Part shown: positions 8,425-17,747 of the stretch, in pieces | How the letters are laid out: each line of letters starts with the position of its first letter | How positions within the stretch are numbered: position 1 is the stretch's first letter | Source of the DNA: G963662265 sp963668545 | GTDB lineage: Bacteria; Spirochaetota; Spirochaetia; CADAEX01 | NCBI GenBank assembly: GCA_963668545.1 | Contig: OY764868.1 | Location: forward strand, 2,976,001-3,040,000 | Direction: 5' to 3' | DNA length: 64,000 nucleotides | The notes under the pieces: model-generated | The model's input: the letters and a program-made list of their open reading frames with translations, nothing else | Databases searched by the model: none | Told to the model about the DNA's origin: nothing | Translations under genes and position numbers: made by a program

Positions 8425-8550
8425 AAATAATTCTCCTGTAATTATGTATTCAATTACTTAGACACTGCTTAAAGGAGAAGTGTGACATATTTATTTATAG
8501 TGGAGATAATTTTTCAGAAAAAAGGATTACTCACATTGAGGAGCTGTTTT

Positions 8551-9360
8551 CTAGAACTGCATTGTAAGGAGAATAACAGCTCCCAGGGCTATCCTGTACA
8601 CAGCAAAGGGGAGAAGCCCCCTCTTTTTGAGGTAATCCATGAAAAACTTCACAACAGCAAGGGCCACAATGAAAGAAACAGCAGTCCCTGCCGCGATTGT
8701 CATCCATTCATTGAAGCTGAAATCAAGCCCTGTCTTCATAAGCTTGTAAAGGGAAGCACCCATGATTGTGGGGATACCGAGGAAGAATGAGAATTCCGCG
8801 GCAAGAGTTCTGTTGAAACCCATGAAAAGCCCCCCTATTATGGTGGAAGCTGAGCGGGACATCCCCGGCCACATTGCAAGGCACTGGAAAAAACCGACAA
8901 CAAGAGCCTGCTTTACAGTAATTGCCTCAGGGGAATCTGTTGCAGCAGTTTTTTTCCTTCTCTCTGCAATAATCATCAGGAACGCCCCTGTAATTAGGGC
9001 AATTGAAACACTTGTTGTATTGAAAAGGTATTTCTCAAGAATCTCATCAATAAAGACCCCTATTACAGCGGCAGGAAGAAACCCTATTATGATTTTCTTC
9101 CAGAGACTCACTACCCTTTTAACATCAGGATTATTCCTGATACCGCTCCCCTTCACAAGGCCTGAAGGGAAAATCTCTTTCCTGAAATATACAACAACAG
9201 CCAGGATTGCACCGAACTGTATAACAATATCAAACATAGCCTCGAAGGAACCTTCAAAGCTGAAAAACCTGTTTGCTATGATAAGATGACCTGTTGATGA
9301 AACAGGAAGAAATTCCGTAAGCCCTTCAATTATTCCGAGTATGACTGCCTTTAATATCAA
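8551..9360 (-). CDS. uppP: Undecaprenyl-diphosphatase (BacA/UppP)
   Basis: A 269-residue polytopic membrane protein that dephosphorylates undecaprenyl diphosphate, recycling the lipid carrier for peptidoglycan and other envelope polymers. Both family signatures are present: EGLTEFLPVSSTGHL at the N-terminus (about residues 12-26) and GMSRSASTIIGG (about 166-177). About eight hydrophobic segments are visible. The start is a TTG placed 6 bases after a strong GGGGAG site that lies just behind the ClC stop codon. The gap to clcA-like is 12 bases, so it is the last gene of a dehydrogenase-ClC-uppP unit. Normal length for the family. Confidence 0.95.
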   Translation of the reverse strand: MILKAVILGIIEGLTEFLPVSSTGHLIIANRFFSFEGSFEAMFDIVIQFGAILAVVVYFRKEIFPSGLVKGSGIRNNPDVKRVVSLWKKIIIGFLPAAVIGVFIDEILEKYLFNTTSVSIALITGAFLMIIAERRKKTAATDSPEAITVKQALVVGFFQCLAMWPGMSRSASTIIGGLFMGFNRTLAAEFSFFLGIPTIMGASLYKLMKTGLDFSFNEWMTIAAGTAVSFIVALAVVKFFMDYLKKRGLLPFAVYRIALGAVILLTMQF

Positions 9361-9372
9361 TTTATTCTCCCC

Positions 9373-11241
9373 TTACCTGATTTTTGCATACAGCTTGAAA
9401 ATATCCTGCCTGTTTATTCTCCCTATTATCTTTGACGGATCTGAAGGAGAAACAACAGGGATCCTGTTGTAGCTGTATTCAAGCATCTTCATTGATGCAG
9501 TGTGAAGGTCATCCCCCGGAAAAACATAAGCCGGCGGATCTGTCACCTTCATGATTGATGTTGTTGCAGGGTATTCCCTCACATACTTGAAATCAATAAG
9601 CTTTTCAAGCTTTACAAGACCCCTTATCCTGTTCTTTTTATCCTTGATAACAAGGGGAAAACTCCCCTCATGCCCTTTAAGGTCTTCAACAAGGTCCCCT
9701 ATTGTGGACTCATCTGAAACCTCGACCGGGATTTTATCCTCCATAAAGTCATAGACAAGCATGCCGGCAAGAAACCTCTCCTCCAGCTTGCTGCTGTGGG
9801 CAGGAGACTTGAACCTGTTCTCAACCTGTGTCTTGTAGATTGTAAAGCTCTTTGTAAGCACTATGGTAGTAAGACAGACAATAATGAGAGGGGGAAGGAG
9901 CTTGAAAGTCCCCGCAATCTCGCAGACCATTATTACAGATCCAAAAGGGGCCTTTGATACTGCAGCGAAAAAGCCTGCCATACCGACAAGCATCATTGCC
10001 TCGGGATCAGGGACAGGGAGGGGGAAATTGACTGCGGAAAGAAATTTTGATGCCCCTATTCCGAGAAGCCCCCCTATAAGGAGTGACGGGCCGAAAACAC
10101 CGCCTGACCCCCCTGTACCTATTGCAAAGCAAGTTGCTGCAAGCTTTGCGGCAAATATCGCGAATATAATGACAAAACCCGGATTCTCTTCAAGAACATC
10201 CATTAGAATGGAAAACCTCGGCCCGAGAACATGCGGAAAAACAAGCCCGAGCAGGGCAACCCCTATTGCCCCGAAAAAGGGGAAAAGGAAATTGGGGACT
10301 GCAGATTTCTCAGCAGTTGACTTGAAAATCTCAAAAATCTTCACAAGAAGCCATCCCGCACCTGAGCAGAGGAATGTCAGAATTATATAGGCTGGAAGTT
10401 CCTGTATTCCCCTGAAAGTATATTCAAGGCTCTGTATTATGAAACTGCTGCTGTCTATGCATGTTGCAACAAAAAAACCTGTAACAGATGCGAGAAGAGC
10501 CGGGACAAGGGCCCTTGTCTCATAGTCCTCCCTGTAGAGCATCTCGATACTTGTGAGTGCCCCTCCCAGGGGTGCCTGAAAAACAGAGGCAATACCTGCA
10601 GCCGCCCCTGTTACCATATATATGTGGCTGTCTTTTTTTGAAAATTTGAATTTCTTGGAAAGCCAGGAAGCTGTACCTGACCCTATAAGGACAATAGGCC
10701 CCTCAAAACCCCCTGATGTCCCGCATCCGAGTATGGAACTTGAGGAGAAAAACTTTACAACAGTTGTTACCGGCTTTATCACCGCGTTTTTGAAGTGGAA
10801 GGCATTTATATAGGTTGAACTTCCTGTCCCTGCCGCATCAGGTGCAAACCTTGATACAATCCAGGATGAAACAAGAGTTACAAGGGGAAGAAATATCAGT
10901 ATGCTCCAGAGAGGGAGGGAGTAGTATGCATCCTTGTCTCCAAGCGCTGCAAGATAGCTGCTTCGACCCAGGTGAACTACCGAAGCCTTGAAAAGCACCC
11001 CTACAAAACCGCACACAAGCCCGATAAAAAGGGAAAACCAGATCCTGGTCCAGTCGGTGGTCCCTATCTCCTTCTCTGTAATGTCCTCGTATTTGAAAGG
11101 GTTTTCATCCCCCTCTTTCCAGGCATTCTTTCTGTTTTTCCTGTATCCCAGCCTTCCGAAAAAGAAAGGAGCTTTATTTCCGGAGCTGTATTTCAACTTA
11201 TCAAGCATTTCCTGGAGCCGGTTTCTTTTTTCCATATTCAT
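9373..11241 (-). CDS. ClC-family chloride channel/antiporter with CBS domain pair
   Basis: A 622-residue ClC protein. Residues about 60-480 form the membrane part with the anion-pathway motifs: GCGTSGGFEGP (selectivity loop with gating Glu) and GTGGSGGVFGPSL. The C-terminus (about 495-622) holds two CBS repeats, with the phrases MVYDFMEDKIPVEV, TTSIMKVTDPPAYVFPGDDL and RIPVVSPSDPSKIIGRINR. CBS pairs usually bind adenine nucleotides. Whether this is a channel or a Cl-/H+ exchanger depends on the proton Glu, which I could not place. The start is MNMEKR; the second Met is equally possible. It sits 6 bases after the dehydrogenase stop and 12 before uppP. Confidence 0.93.
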   Translation of the reverse strand: MNMEKRNRLQEMLDKLKYSSGNKAPFFFGRLGYRKNRKNAWKEGDENPFKYEDITEKEIGTTDWTRIWFSLFIGLVCGFVGVLFKASVVHLGRSSYLAALGDKDAYYSLPLWSILIFLPLVTLVSSWIVSRFAPDAAGTGSSTYINAFHFKNAVIKPVTTVVKFFSSSSILGCGTSGGFEGPIVLIGSGTASWLSKKFKFSKKDSHIYMVTGAAAGIASVFQAPLGGALTSIEMLYREDYETRALVPALLASVTGFFVATCIDSSSFIIQSLEYTFRGIQELPAYIILTFLCSGAGWLLVKIFEIFKSTAEKSAVPNFLFPFFGAIGVALLGLVFPHVLGPRFSILMDVLEENPGFVIIFAIFAAKLAATCFAIGTGGSGGVFGPSLLIGGLLGIGASKFLSAVNFPLPVPDPEAMMLVGMAGFFAAVSKAPFGSVIMVCEIAGTFKLLPPLIIVCLTTIVLTKSFTIYKTQVENRFKSPAHSSKLEERFLAGMLVYDFMEDKIPVEVSDESTIGDLVEDLKGHEGSFPLVIKDKKNRIRGLVKLEKLIDFKYVREYPATTSIMKVTDPPAYVFPGDDLHTASMKMLEYSYNRIPVVSPSDPSKIIGRINRQDIFKLYAKIR

Positions 11242-11247
11242 TTATTA

Positions 11248-12201
11248 TCAGACAATTCTGTTGACGGGATTCCCTTCAATCCAGGATTTTATATTATTGA
11301 ATACTATATCAGCCCTCAGAAGGAATGACTCATCTGTTGCAAAGGCAACATGGGGAGCAAGAACAGTCCTTTCAGAGTTGAGAAGCGGGTGGTCCTGGTC
11401 AATGGGAGGTTCTGTCTCAAACACATCAATGCATGCCCCCCCGATACTCCCGCTGTTAAGGGCGTCTGCAAGTGCTCTGCTGTCAACAACAGGTCCCCTT
11501 GCAGCATTTACCAGTAAGGCATTTTCTTTCATCCTTGAAATAAGGGAGCCTGAAACAAGGTTTTTTGTGGAATCTGTAAGGGGAACATGAAGTGAAACGA
11601 TATCGCTTTCACTGAAAAGCCTTTCAAGCTCAACATATTCAATTCCCGCCTTTTCAGCATCCTCCCTTCTGCTCCTGCTCCACCCGAGAAGCCTGCATCC
11701 GAACACAGAAGCGATCTCGGCGACCCTTATTCCTATGGCGCCTGTACCGACAATACCGAGGGTCTTCCCCTTGAGTGTTGTCCCTACAAGGCCTTCCCTT
11801 GTTTCGCTGTTTCTCACAGCTTCATCGCATTCAATAAGGTTTCTCAGCTTCATCAGTATATGGCCGATAACAAGCTCTGCAACGGAATCTGTGCTGTAGC
11901 CTGCCGAATTTGAAACAACAATCCCTTTTCTCCGGCAGGCTTCAGTATCAATATGGTCGACACCTGTAAATCCCACGGAAATCATTTTAAGCTTCCCGCA
12001 GCTGTTTATCACCTTTTCAGGAAACGGGAGGTTTGTAAGCACAACAACATCAGCATCTTTCCCCCGCTCAATCAGCACATCGGGATCCTCTGTTCTGTCG
12101 TTATAAGAAATAAAAGAATGTCCCTGGTTTTCAAAATCTCTCCTGAAATTCTCTATAACAGAATCAGGAACTGAAATCGGTTCAATCAGAACAATATTCA
12201 T
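11248..12201 (-). CDS. D-2-hydroxyacid dehydrogenase
   Basis: A 317-residue NAD(P)-dependent oxidoreductase of the phosphoglycerate dehydrogenase/lactate dehydrogenase D-family, acting in the cytoplasm on an unknown 2-oxoacid or 2-hydroxyacid. The Rossmann motif is GTGAIGIRVAEIA (about 150). The catalytic set is NAARGPVVD (Arg, about 235), DVFETEPP (Glu) and LAPHVAFAT (His). No ACT domain follows, so it is not a long-form SerA. I chose the ATG at 12201, which has an AAGGAGG site 6 bases before it; the open frame extends 24 bases further upstream. First gene of the unit with the ClC channel and uppP; a terminator separates it from serS. Confidence 0.92.
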   Translation of the reverse strand: MNIVLIEPISVPDSVIENFRRDFENQGHSFISYNDRTEDPDVLIERGKDADVVVLTNLPFPEKVINSCGKLKMISVGFTGVDHIDTEACRRKGIVVSNSAGYSTDSVAELVIGHILMKLRNLIECDEAVRNSETREGLVGTTLKGKTLGIVGTGAIGIRVAEIASVFGCRLLGWSRSRREDAEKAGIEYVELERLFSESDIVSLHVPLTDSTKNLVSGSLISRMKENALLVNAARGPVVDSRALADALNSGSIGGACIDVFETEPPIDQDHPLLNSERTVLAPHVAFATDESFLLRADIVFNNIKSWIEGNPVNRIV

Positions 12202-12239
12202 ACTTTCCTCCTTAAAATACAGCAAAACAATATATGCAG

Positions 12240-12270
12240 AAAATATGCCGGCAGGAAATCAGCCGGCATG
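12240..12270 (-). terminator. Rho-independent terminator after serS
   Basis: ATGCCGGC (12245-12252) pairs with GCCGGCAT (12262-12269), an 8-bp stem with a 9-base loop. Read on the minus strand it is followed by ATTTTCTG. It lies between the serS stop and the dehydrogenase start. Confidence 0.7.
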
Positions 12271-12317
12271 GTATTCAGGATTAATGTGTCAAACTACATC
12301 CGGCATGTTTAAACAGC

Positions 12318-13595
12318 TTATTCAGAAGCTTTTATCCTGTCAAAACCTGTATAGGGAATCAGGGCTTCGGGAACAGCAATAGACCCGTCCTCCTGCTGAT
12401 AGTTTTCAATAACAGCAATCATTGCCCTTGAGAGGGCCATGGCAGTACCGTTAAGCATGTGGAGGTACCTGTTTCCCTCATCTGTTCTGTATTTTATGCC
12501 GAGCCTTCTTGACTGGTAATCTGTACAGTTTGAAGTACTTGTTATTTCTCCCCATTCTCCGCACTCTCCTCTTCCGGGCATCCATGCTTCAAGGTCGAAT
12601 TTCCTGTATGCTGAAGCGCCGAGGTCTCCTGAGCAGGTATCAACCACCCTGTAGGGAATACCGAGTCCCTGGAAGATCTCCTCTTCTGTTTCAAGAATAT
12701 ACTTATGCATTTCATCCGATTTATCGGGAGTGCAGTAGACAAACATTTCAACTTTTGTAAACTGGTGGACCCTGTAAAGACCTTTTGAATGCTGGCCGGC
12801 CGCTCCCGCTTCTCTTCTGAAGCAGTGTGAAATACCTGCCATTTTGATTGGAAGGTCTTTTTCTTCAAGAATTCTGTTTGCGTAATAACCGCCTAGCGTG
12901 ATCTCCGCAGTACCTACAAGACATGTGCCAGTTCCCTCTATTGTGTAGATATTGCTCTCATCTCCCCTGGGGTTGAACCCTATCCCTTCTGCAATCTCCT
13001 CTTTTGCAACATCTGGTGTCTGGAAAAGGGTGAATCCTTTTTTCTGAAGAATATCAAGAGTATATCTGGTAAGGGCCAGGTCAAGGAGAACTGCCTGGTT
13101 CTTGAGATAGTAGAATTTAGTGCCTGATACCCTGGTTGCTGTTTCAAAATCAACAAGATCCAGGTCTGCAGTAAGTTCAACATGGTCCTTTGACTTGAAT
13201 TTGAATTCAGGGACCTTCCCGACCTTCTTTATTTCAAGGTTGTCCTTGTCCTCTTTTCCGACAGGGACATCGGGATGGGCCATGTTCGGAATTGTCATGA
13301 CAGCTTCCCTGAAAGCGGCATCCTTATCGGAAAAAGCCTTTTCAGTTTCCGCAATCTGCTCCTTGAGAAGCTTGCCCTCTTCGATAAGAGCATTCCTCTC
13401 ATCCTGCTCAAGCTTCCCTTTCATCCGGGAGGCATTTTCATTTCTTTTCTGCCTCAGGGAATCAAGCTCCTGCTGCAGTGAATTCTTTTCATCATAGAGA
13501 GATACTGCTAGTTCAGCATCTGCATTCATATTACGGTTTTTTATATTATCCTTTACCGCATCAAGGTTTTCTTTAATAAATCTGATATCTAACAT
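12318..13595 (-). CDS. serS: Seryl-tRNA synthetase
   Basis: A 425-residue class II aminoacyl-tRNA synthetase that charges tRNA-Ser and tRNA-Sec with serine. The N-terminal arm (about 1-110) is a long antiparallel coiled coil that contacts the tRNA long variable arm. The core shows motif 2 (CFRREAGAAGQHSKGLYRVH) and motif 3 (MLNGTAMALSRAMIAVIENY), with the C-terminal QEDGSIAVPEAL typical of the bacterial enzyme. The length is normal. The ATG at 13595 has no strong ribosome site but begins the conserved MLDIRFIKEN. It is divergent from the XPB helicase gene and has its own terminator. Confidence 0.97.
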   Translation of the reverse strand: MLDIRFIKENLDAVKDNIKNRNMNADAELAVSLYDEKNSLQQELDSLRQKRNENASRMKGKLEQDERNALIEEGKLLKEQIAETEKAFSDKDAAFREAVMTIPNMAHPDVPVGKEDKDNLEIKKVGKVPEFKFKSKDHVELTADLDLVDFETATRVSGTKFYYLKNQAVLLDLALTRYTLDILQKKGFTLFQTPDVAKEEIAEGIGFNPRGDESNIYTIEGTGTCLVGTAEITLGGYYANRILEEKDLPIKMAGISHCFRREAGAAGQHSKGLYRVHQFTKVEMFVYCTPDKSDEMHKYILETEEEIFQGLGIPYRVVDTCSGDLGASAYRKFDLEAWMPGRGECGEWGEITSTSNCTDYQSRRLGIKYRTDEGNRYLHMLNGTAMALSRAMIAVIENYQQEDGSIAVPEALIPYTGFDRIKASE

Positions 13596-13664
13596 AACAT
13601 TGAAGATTTTATATTCTATCGTGAGATGTTACAAGATCTCATCAATAAAAGCGGGTAAAAGCCT

Positions 13665-13693
13665 TTGACATAATTATAAAAAAATATTTTAAT
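13665..13693 (+). promoter_or_regulatory. Candidate promoter for the XPB helicase gene
   Basis: TTGACA at 13665-13670, a 17-base spacer, then TTTAAT at 13688-13693, about 75 bases before the helicase ATG. A good -35 match; the -10 is fair. Confidence 0.4.
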
Positions 13694-13770
13694 CAGACTG
13701 TTGCAGGTATTTTTTCTTCATTCAGACATCAGCAGCATTATATAATTCCCGGGGAAACAGGTTAAAAACA

Positions 13771-15447
13771 ATGACAGACAGTATTAATCAGGAGCTCAGA
13801 CCCATTATCGTACAGAGTGACGGTTCCATGCTCCTTGATGTCCATAATCCTTCTTTTGAAGATGCAAGAAGCGATATATCTGTCTTTGCAGAGCTTGAGA
13901 AATCGCCGGAACACATGCACACATACAGACTGTCATCCATATCTCTCTGGAACGCTGCCTCTGCAGGGCTAGCCCCCGGAGAGATGCTGAAGAAACTTGA
14001 AAGATGGTCCAGGTTCGATATCCCTGAAAACGTCAGGTTCAGGATTACGGAAAGCGCCGGGCTTTTCGGAAAAATAAGGCTTGTCCCGACAGATGACCCG
14101 TACGAGCTTCTTCTTAAAACAGAGGATGAAAGGCTTTACAATGAAATAAAATCAATCAGGAAGCTCCAGAAAATACTCCTCCCCACAGCAGCGAAAAACA
14201 CATTCCTTCTTAAACTTGTGGACAGGGGAACAGTAAAACAGGAACTAATAAGCTCGGGCTATCCTGTCAAGGATGAAATACCCCTCCTTAAGGGAGACCC
14301 TCTCGATATAAAACTCAGGGATAAAACACTCTCTGGGTATGATTTCAGTGTCAGGGACTATCAGCAGGAAGCAGCTGATACATTCTACGGCGGGGGGAAA
14401 CCGGGCAACGGCTTCGGAACAATAGTACTTGCATGCGGATCGGGAAAAACAGTGGTCGGCATGACTATAATGGATATATACAAAACAAAAACACTTATAA
14501 TAACAACAAATATTGCAGCTGTTCACCAGTGGAAGGATGAGCTTCTTGATAAGACATACCTCTCAGAAGAGCAGATAGGGGAGTATTCAGGCGACAGGAA
14601 AGAGATAAAACCTGTAACAATAGCGACCTACCAGATCCTCACATGGAGACCTGACAAGAAATCAGACTTTCCCCATTTTGACATTTTCAGGAAAAGCAAG
14701 TGGGGGCTTATCATCTATGATGAAGTGCACCTGCTGCCCGCCCCTGTTTTCAGGGTGACAGCAGAGATACAGGCAATCAGCAGGGTCGGGCTTACAGCAA
14801 CACTTATAAGGGAAGACGGAAGGGAAGCAGATGTATTCTCCCTTGTAGGGCCCAAGCGCTATGACCGCCCCTGGAAGGAGCTCCAGGCAAAGGGGTGGAT
14901 TGCAGAGGCGAACTGCTTTGAAGTAAGGACAGAGCTCCCTGAAAAACTTGAAATACCCTATGCAGTTGCAGACAGGAGAGAGAAATTCCGCCTTGCAGCA
15001 GAAAACCCCGCAAAATATGAAATTGTCAGGCAGCTGATTGAAAACCACCCCGAAGATTCAATACTTGTTATAGGGCAGTATATTTCACAGCTTAAGAAGA
15101 TGCAGGAAATCCTGAAAGTCCCGATAATCACAGGGCAGACCCCCAACAAAGAGAGGGAAAAAATATTCCAGTCATTCAGAAAAGGGGAAAACAGGGTGAT
15201 TATTGTGTCAAAGGTGGCAAACTTTGCCATAGACCTTCCTGACGCATCAGTCGCCATACAGATATCGGGAAGCTTCGGATCAAGGCAGGAGGAGGCCCAG
15301 AGGCTTGGGAGAATACTCCGCCCCAAGGAAAAGAACGCATATTTCTACAGTATTGTATCCCACTACACTGTTGAAGAGGAGTTCTCTGCAAACAGGCAGA
15401 AATTCCTGACAGAACAGGGCTACAAATACCATATTGAGCTCTGGTAG
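13771..15447 (+). CDS. XPB/Rad25-type superfamily 2 DNA helicase
   Basis: A 558-residue DNA-dependent ATPase/helicase of the bacterial XPB family. An N-terminal helicase-associated domain (about 1-185) is followed by the SF2 core. Visible motifs are Walker A ACGSGKTVVG (about residue 220), the DEVH box in IIYDEVHLLPAP, motif III in LTATLIREDGRE, which also carries the XPB-specific RED tripeptide, and motif VI QEEAQRLGRILRP. In archaea and eukaryotes this family opens DNA for repair and transcription; the bacterial role is poorly known, and repair is likely. A stand-alone gene, divergent from serS. The ATG at 13771 begins a plausible MTDSINQEL. Confidence 0.92.
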   Translation: MTDSINQELRPIIVQSDGSMLLDVHNPSFEDARSDISVFAELEKSPEHMHTYRLSSISLWNAASAGLAPGEMLKKLERWSRFDIPENVRFRITESAGLFGKIRLVPTDDPYELLLKTEDERLYNEIKSIRKLQKILLPTAAKNTFLLKLVDRGTVKQELISSGYPVKDEIPLLKGDPLDIKLRDKTLSGYDFSVRDYQQEAADTFYGGGKPGNGFGTIVLACGSGKTVVGMTIMDIYKTKTLIITTNIAAVHQWKDELLDKTYLSEEQIGEYSGDRKEIKPVTIATYQILTWRPDKKSDFPHFDIFRKSKWGLIIYDEVHLLPAPVFRVTAEIQAISRVGLTATLIREDGREADVFSLVGPKRYDRPWKELQAKGWIAEANCFEVRTELPEKLEIPYAVADRREKFRLAAENPAKYEIVRQLIENHPEDSILVIGQYISQLKKMQEILKVPIITGQTPNKEREKIFQSFRKGENRVIIVSKVANFAIDLPDASVAIQISGSFGSRQEEAQRLGRILRPKEKNAYFYSIVSHYTVEEEFSANRQKFLTEQGYKYHIELW

Positions 15448-15583
15448 AAAAAAGGCTGCATTATTTTTCACATCACAGTCTTATACACATATGCACTGAG
15501 CAGCTATATTCCCCATTTTGCAATTTTTGATTCTTAAATTTCTTGCCTTAATCCTGTTTTTTCAGTATGCTGTATTTTCAGTC

Positions 15584-16267
15584 ATGGAAAGAAATACTTT
15601 TACCGAATTATTTGATGTTGATCATACGATTACAAGGAAATCGACAGCAATCAGCTATCTGATGCTTCTGATCAAAAAAAAATATTTACCCATAACTATT
15701 CTCAAATCAGTACCGATTGTATGCCTTAACTATAAATACGGAAAGATGGATGAAAAGCATTTCAACAGGCAGATACCAGAACTTCTTGGAATACGAAAAG
15801 AATACCTTGACGATATAGCCAGGGAAAATTTCATAAAATACATAAAACCCTCAGTCTATCCGGGAGCTGTTGATTACATAAAAAAGCTCAGGGATGAGGG
15901 GAAAAGAATAATCATAGCCTCATCTTCAATGGAGATAATACTCAGGCCCCTTGCCGATTATCTCGGAATTGAAGAGATTATCGCTACAAGGTTTTCTTTC
16001 GAAAACAATGAATGCAGGGGATGCTTTGAGGGTATACCTGTATTCAGAAACGAAAAAAAGAAGCTTTTTATTGATTATGCTGCAGAGAATAAAATAGATC
16101 TTGAAAAGACATCCTTTTATTCAGACAGCATTCATGACAGGCCCCTGCTGGAAGCAGTCGGAAATCCTGTAGCTACAAATCCTGATATCAGGCTGAAATG
16201 CCTTGCGAAACAGAAGGGATGGAAAATCCTCAATTTTAAAAAAAATTCTTCAGATATCTGCCAGTAG
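15584..16267 (+). CDS. HAD-superfamily IB phosphatase (SerB-like)
   Basis: A 227-residue HAD hydrolase. Motif I is FDVDHTI (nucleophile Asp, residue 11, and acid-base Asp), motif II is the Ser in IIASSSMEI, and motif III is YSDSIHDRPLLEAVG with a preceding Lys. This is the subclass IB pattern (phosphoserine phosphatase and lipid or nucleotide phosphatase relatives); the substrate is not predictable. I chose the ATG at 15584, which places motif I right at the N-terminus as in the family. The frame is open upstream to a TTG at 15518 and would add a hydrophobic segment. Neither start has a clear ribosome site. Confidence 0.82.
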   Translation: MERNTFTELFDVDHTITRKSTAISYLMLLIKKKYLPITILKSVPIVCLNYKYGKMDEKHFNRQIPELLGIRKEYLDDIARENFIKYIKPSVYPGAVDYIKKLRDEGKRIIIASSSMEIILRPLADYLGIEEIIATRFSFENNECRGCFEGIPVFRNEKKKLFIDYAAENKIDLEKTSFYSDSIHDRPLLEAVGNPVATNPDIRLKCLAKQKGWKILNFKKNSSDICQ

Positions 16268-16281
16268 AGAGCGGGAAAATT

Positions 16282-17025
16282 CTATCTGTAGGATACAGAG
16301 AATTCAACAGGGGATGAAAGGGTAAGGAACCTCAGCAGGGGAACCCTGAAAACAGCCCTGCTTCCGTAAGCTTTTCCGTTTTCAGCCCTCAGAACCTCCC
16401 CGGAAGTTTCAATATTGATTTCCATTTCTGCCTTTGAAACAGTCATTGCAGCCCTGTCTCCCCCCTCATAATCAGAAAAGACAAAATCAATCATATCCAG
16501 GTATTCATCATTGGTATAGGGATTATCCGGCTGGGGGGTGAGCGCTGCAAGCACGGGATTGTCTGCAAGTCCGGTCATCCTGCTAAGTGCCTGGTAGTTT
16601 TCTGTATTTAGATTGAAGGACAGAATACTGATCCCATCCTTCCTGCTGTATTCAATCACCGGATTGATGGCATTTTCCCTAAGTATTTCTTCGGGATTGC
16701 TGAAACTGATATCAAGTTCAATGCTGCCGCTTCCCCTGATTCGGACATCTGTAAGCTCAGCATCCGAGTGTTTTCTGAACGACTCCTCAATTTCCTGCCT
16801 GTCAAAGACATAAAAATCCCCTTCCAAACTTCCGGCAGCATCCGAGAGGTCCCTGAGGTACTCGGTGAAAAAACTGTCAAGATCAATACGGACTGTACAG
16901 CTGCCCCTCCCTGAGCTGTCTATATTTATATCCTGCCTTGAGCTGCAGGAAAAGGAAAGCAGAACCAGGGCTGATGCTGTTATAATTTTACAGTAAATAC
17001 TTTTAAGAACCTTTTCAATCATCAT
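16282..17025 (-). CDS. Conserved lipoprotein of unknown function
   Basis: About 247 residues. A hydrophobic signal (about residues 11-25) ends in LLSFSC, a relaxed spirochaete-type lipobox, so the mature protein should be lipid-anchored. The rest is a soluble alpha/beta-looking domain that starts with INIDSSGRGSCTVRIDL, reminiscent of small bacterial lipoproteins in which a threshold beta-sheet follows the signal; no named family is recognised. The frame is open up to a TTG at 17058, but tandem ATGs at 17025 and 17022 give a cleaner signal peptide. It lies 74 bases after tenA in the same direction and may be the last gene of the thiamine operon; a role there is unproven. Confidence 0.7.
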   Translation of the reverse strand: MMIEKVLKSIYCKIITASALVLLSFSCSSRQDINIDSSGRGSCTVRIDLDSFFTEYLRDLSDAAGSLEGDFYVFDRQEIEESFRKHSDAELTDVRIRGSGSIELDISFSNPEEILRENAINPVIEYSRKDGISILSFNLNTENYQALSRMTGLADNPVLAALTPQPDNPYTNDEYLDMIDFVFSDYEGGDRAAMTVSKAEMEINIETSGEVLRAENGKAYGSRAVFRVPLLRFLTLSSPVEFSVSYR

Positions 17026-17099
17026 AAAGACTCTACGCCTATTAGCCTTTACCGTCAACAGGATTCAAAAACAATAACAGATAGTTATTTTCATCTTCC

Positions 17100-17747
17100 T
17101 CACAAAACAATGCTTTTCATAAAGGAATATTCATGCCTCACCCCTTCAAGGAAAAAACCGGACATCACGGCTCTCACAGCTTCCTCCTCCCTTTCAGCAA
17201 TTGCTTCAACAATTCCAGTAAACTGTTCCGTGTATGAGGTGAATTCCTCCCCTGAATATGTATCAAGCCATGCACTGTACGGATTACAGGGAACTGAAGT
17301 TTCCAGTGCCCTGAGCCCTGCATTCTGGTATATCCAGTAGCATGGAAGGAGGGCCGAGGCAGCTTCTGGATAGCTCCTCTTTTCAGCAGTCCCGGTCAGG
17401 AAACTGCAGTACTCTCTGCAGGCAGTATTCATTTCCCGGCTTCCGCTTCTTCCGAATGTGCATTCAAGCTCCCTGTGAAGGGATTTTTCAAGTTCAATCC
17501 CTGCTGTTGAAAGTTTTTTAAAGAAATCCCTCTCTCTTCCCCGGGGAGCTTTTTCAGATGTAATCATTATCGCCTTTGTATCCTCCTTCAGATAGAGAAT
17601 ATCCTGCTCAAGGAAATTCCTGAAAACTTTTTCAGGCAGAGTTCCTGAGGAAAGCTGCCTGTAGAAGGGGAGGGAAATAATATTATTGAATACAGATACA
17701 GCTTCCTCCCATAGCTTTTGTGTAAAAATACCGCTATCTTTTATCAT
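17100..17747 (-). CDS. tenA: TenA-family aminopyrimidine aminohydrolase / thiaminase II
   Basis: A 215-residue all-helical TenA/PqqC-family protein. TenA hydrolyses 4-amino-5-aminomethyl-2-methylpyrimidine (from degraded thiamine) to HMP, feeding ThiD. Recognisable parts are FRNFLEQDILYLKED near residues 42-56, the active-site Cys region TACREYCSFLTG (about 125) and the C-terminal helix with FLEGVRHEYSFMKS, which carries the catalytic Glu. The start codon directly follows the thiD stop (TAGATG). Its place in a TPP-riboswitch operon with thiD, thiE and thiM makes base salvage the likely role. Confidence 0.9.
   Translation of the reverse strand: MIKDSGIFTQKLWEEAVSVFNNIISLPFYRQLSSGTLPEKVFRNFLEQDILYLKEDTKAIMITSEKAPRGRERDFFKKLSTAGIELEKSLHRELECTFGRSGSREMNTACREYCSFLTGTAEKRSYPEAASALLPCYWIYQNAGLRALETSVPCNPYSAWLDTYSGEEFTSYTEQFTGIVEAIAEREEEAVRAVMSGFFLEGVRHEYSFMKSIVL

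Noticed and set aside
8762..9289. 175-codon plus-strand frame over uppP
   Set aside because: Antisense to an intact uppP with all signatures.
10988..11590. 200-codon plus-strand frame over the dehydrogenase and ClC genes
   Set aside because: It lies antisense to two clear genes, with a peptide of unlikely composition.
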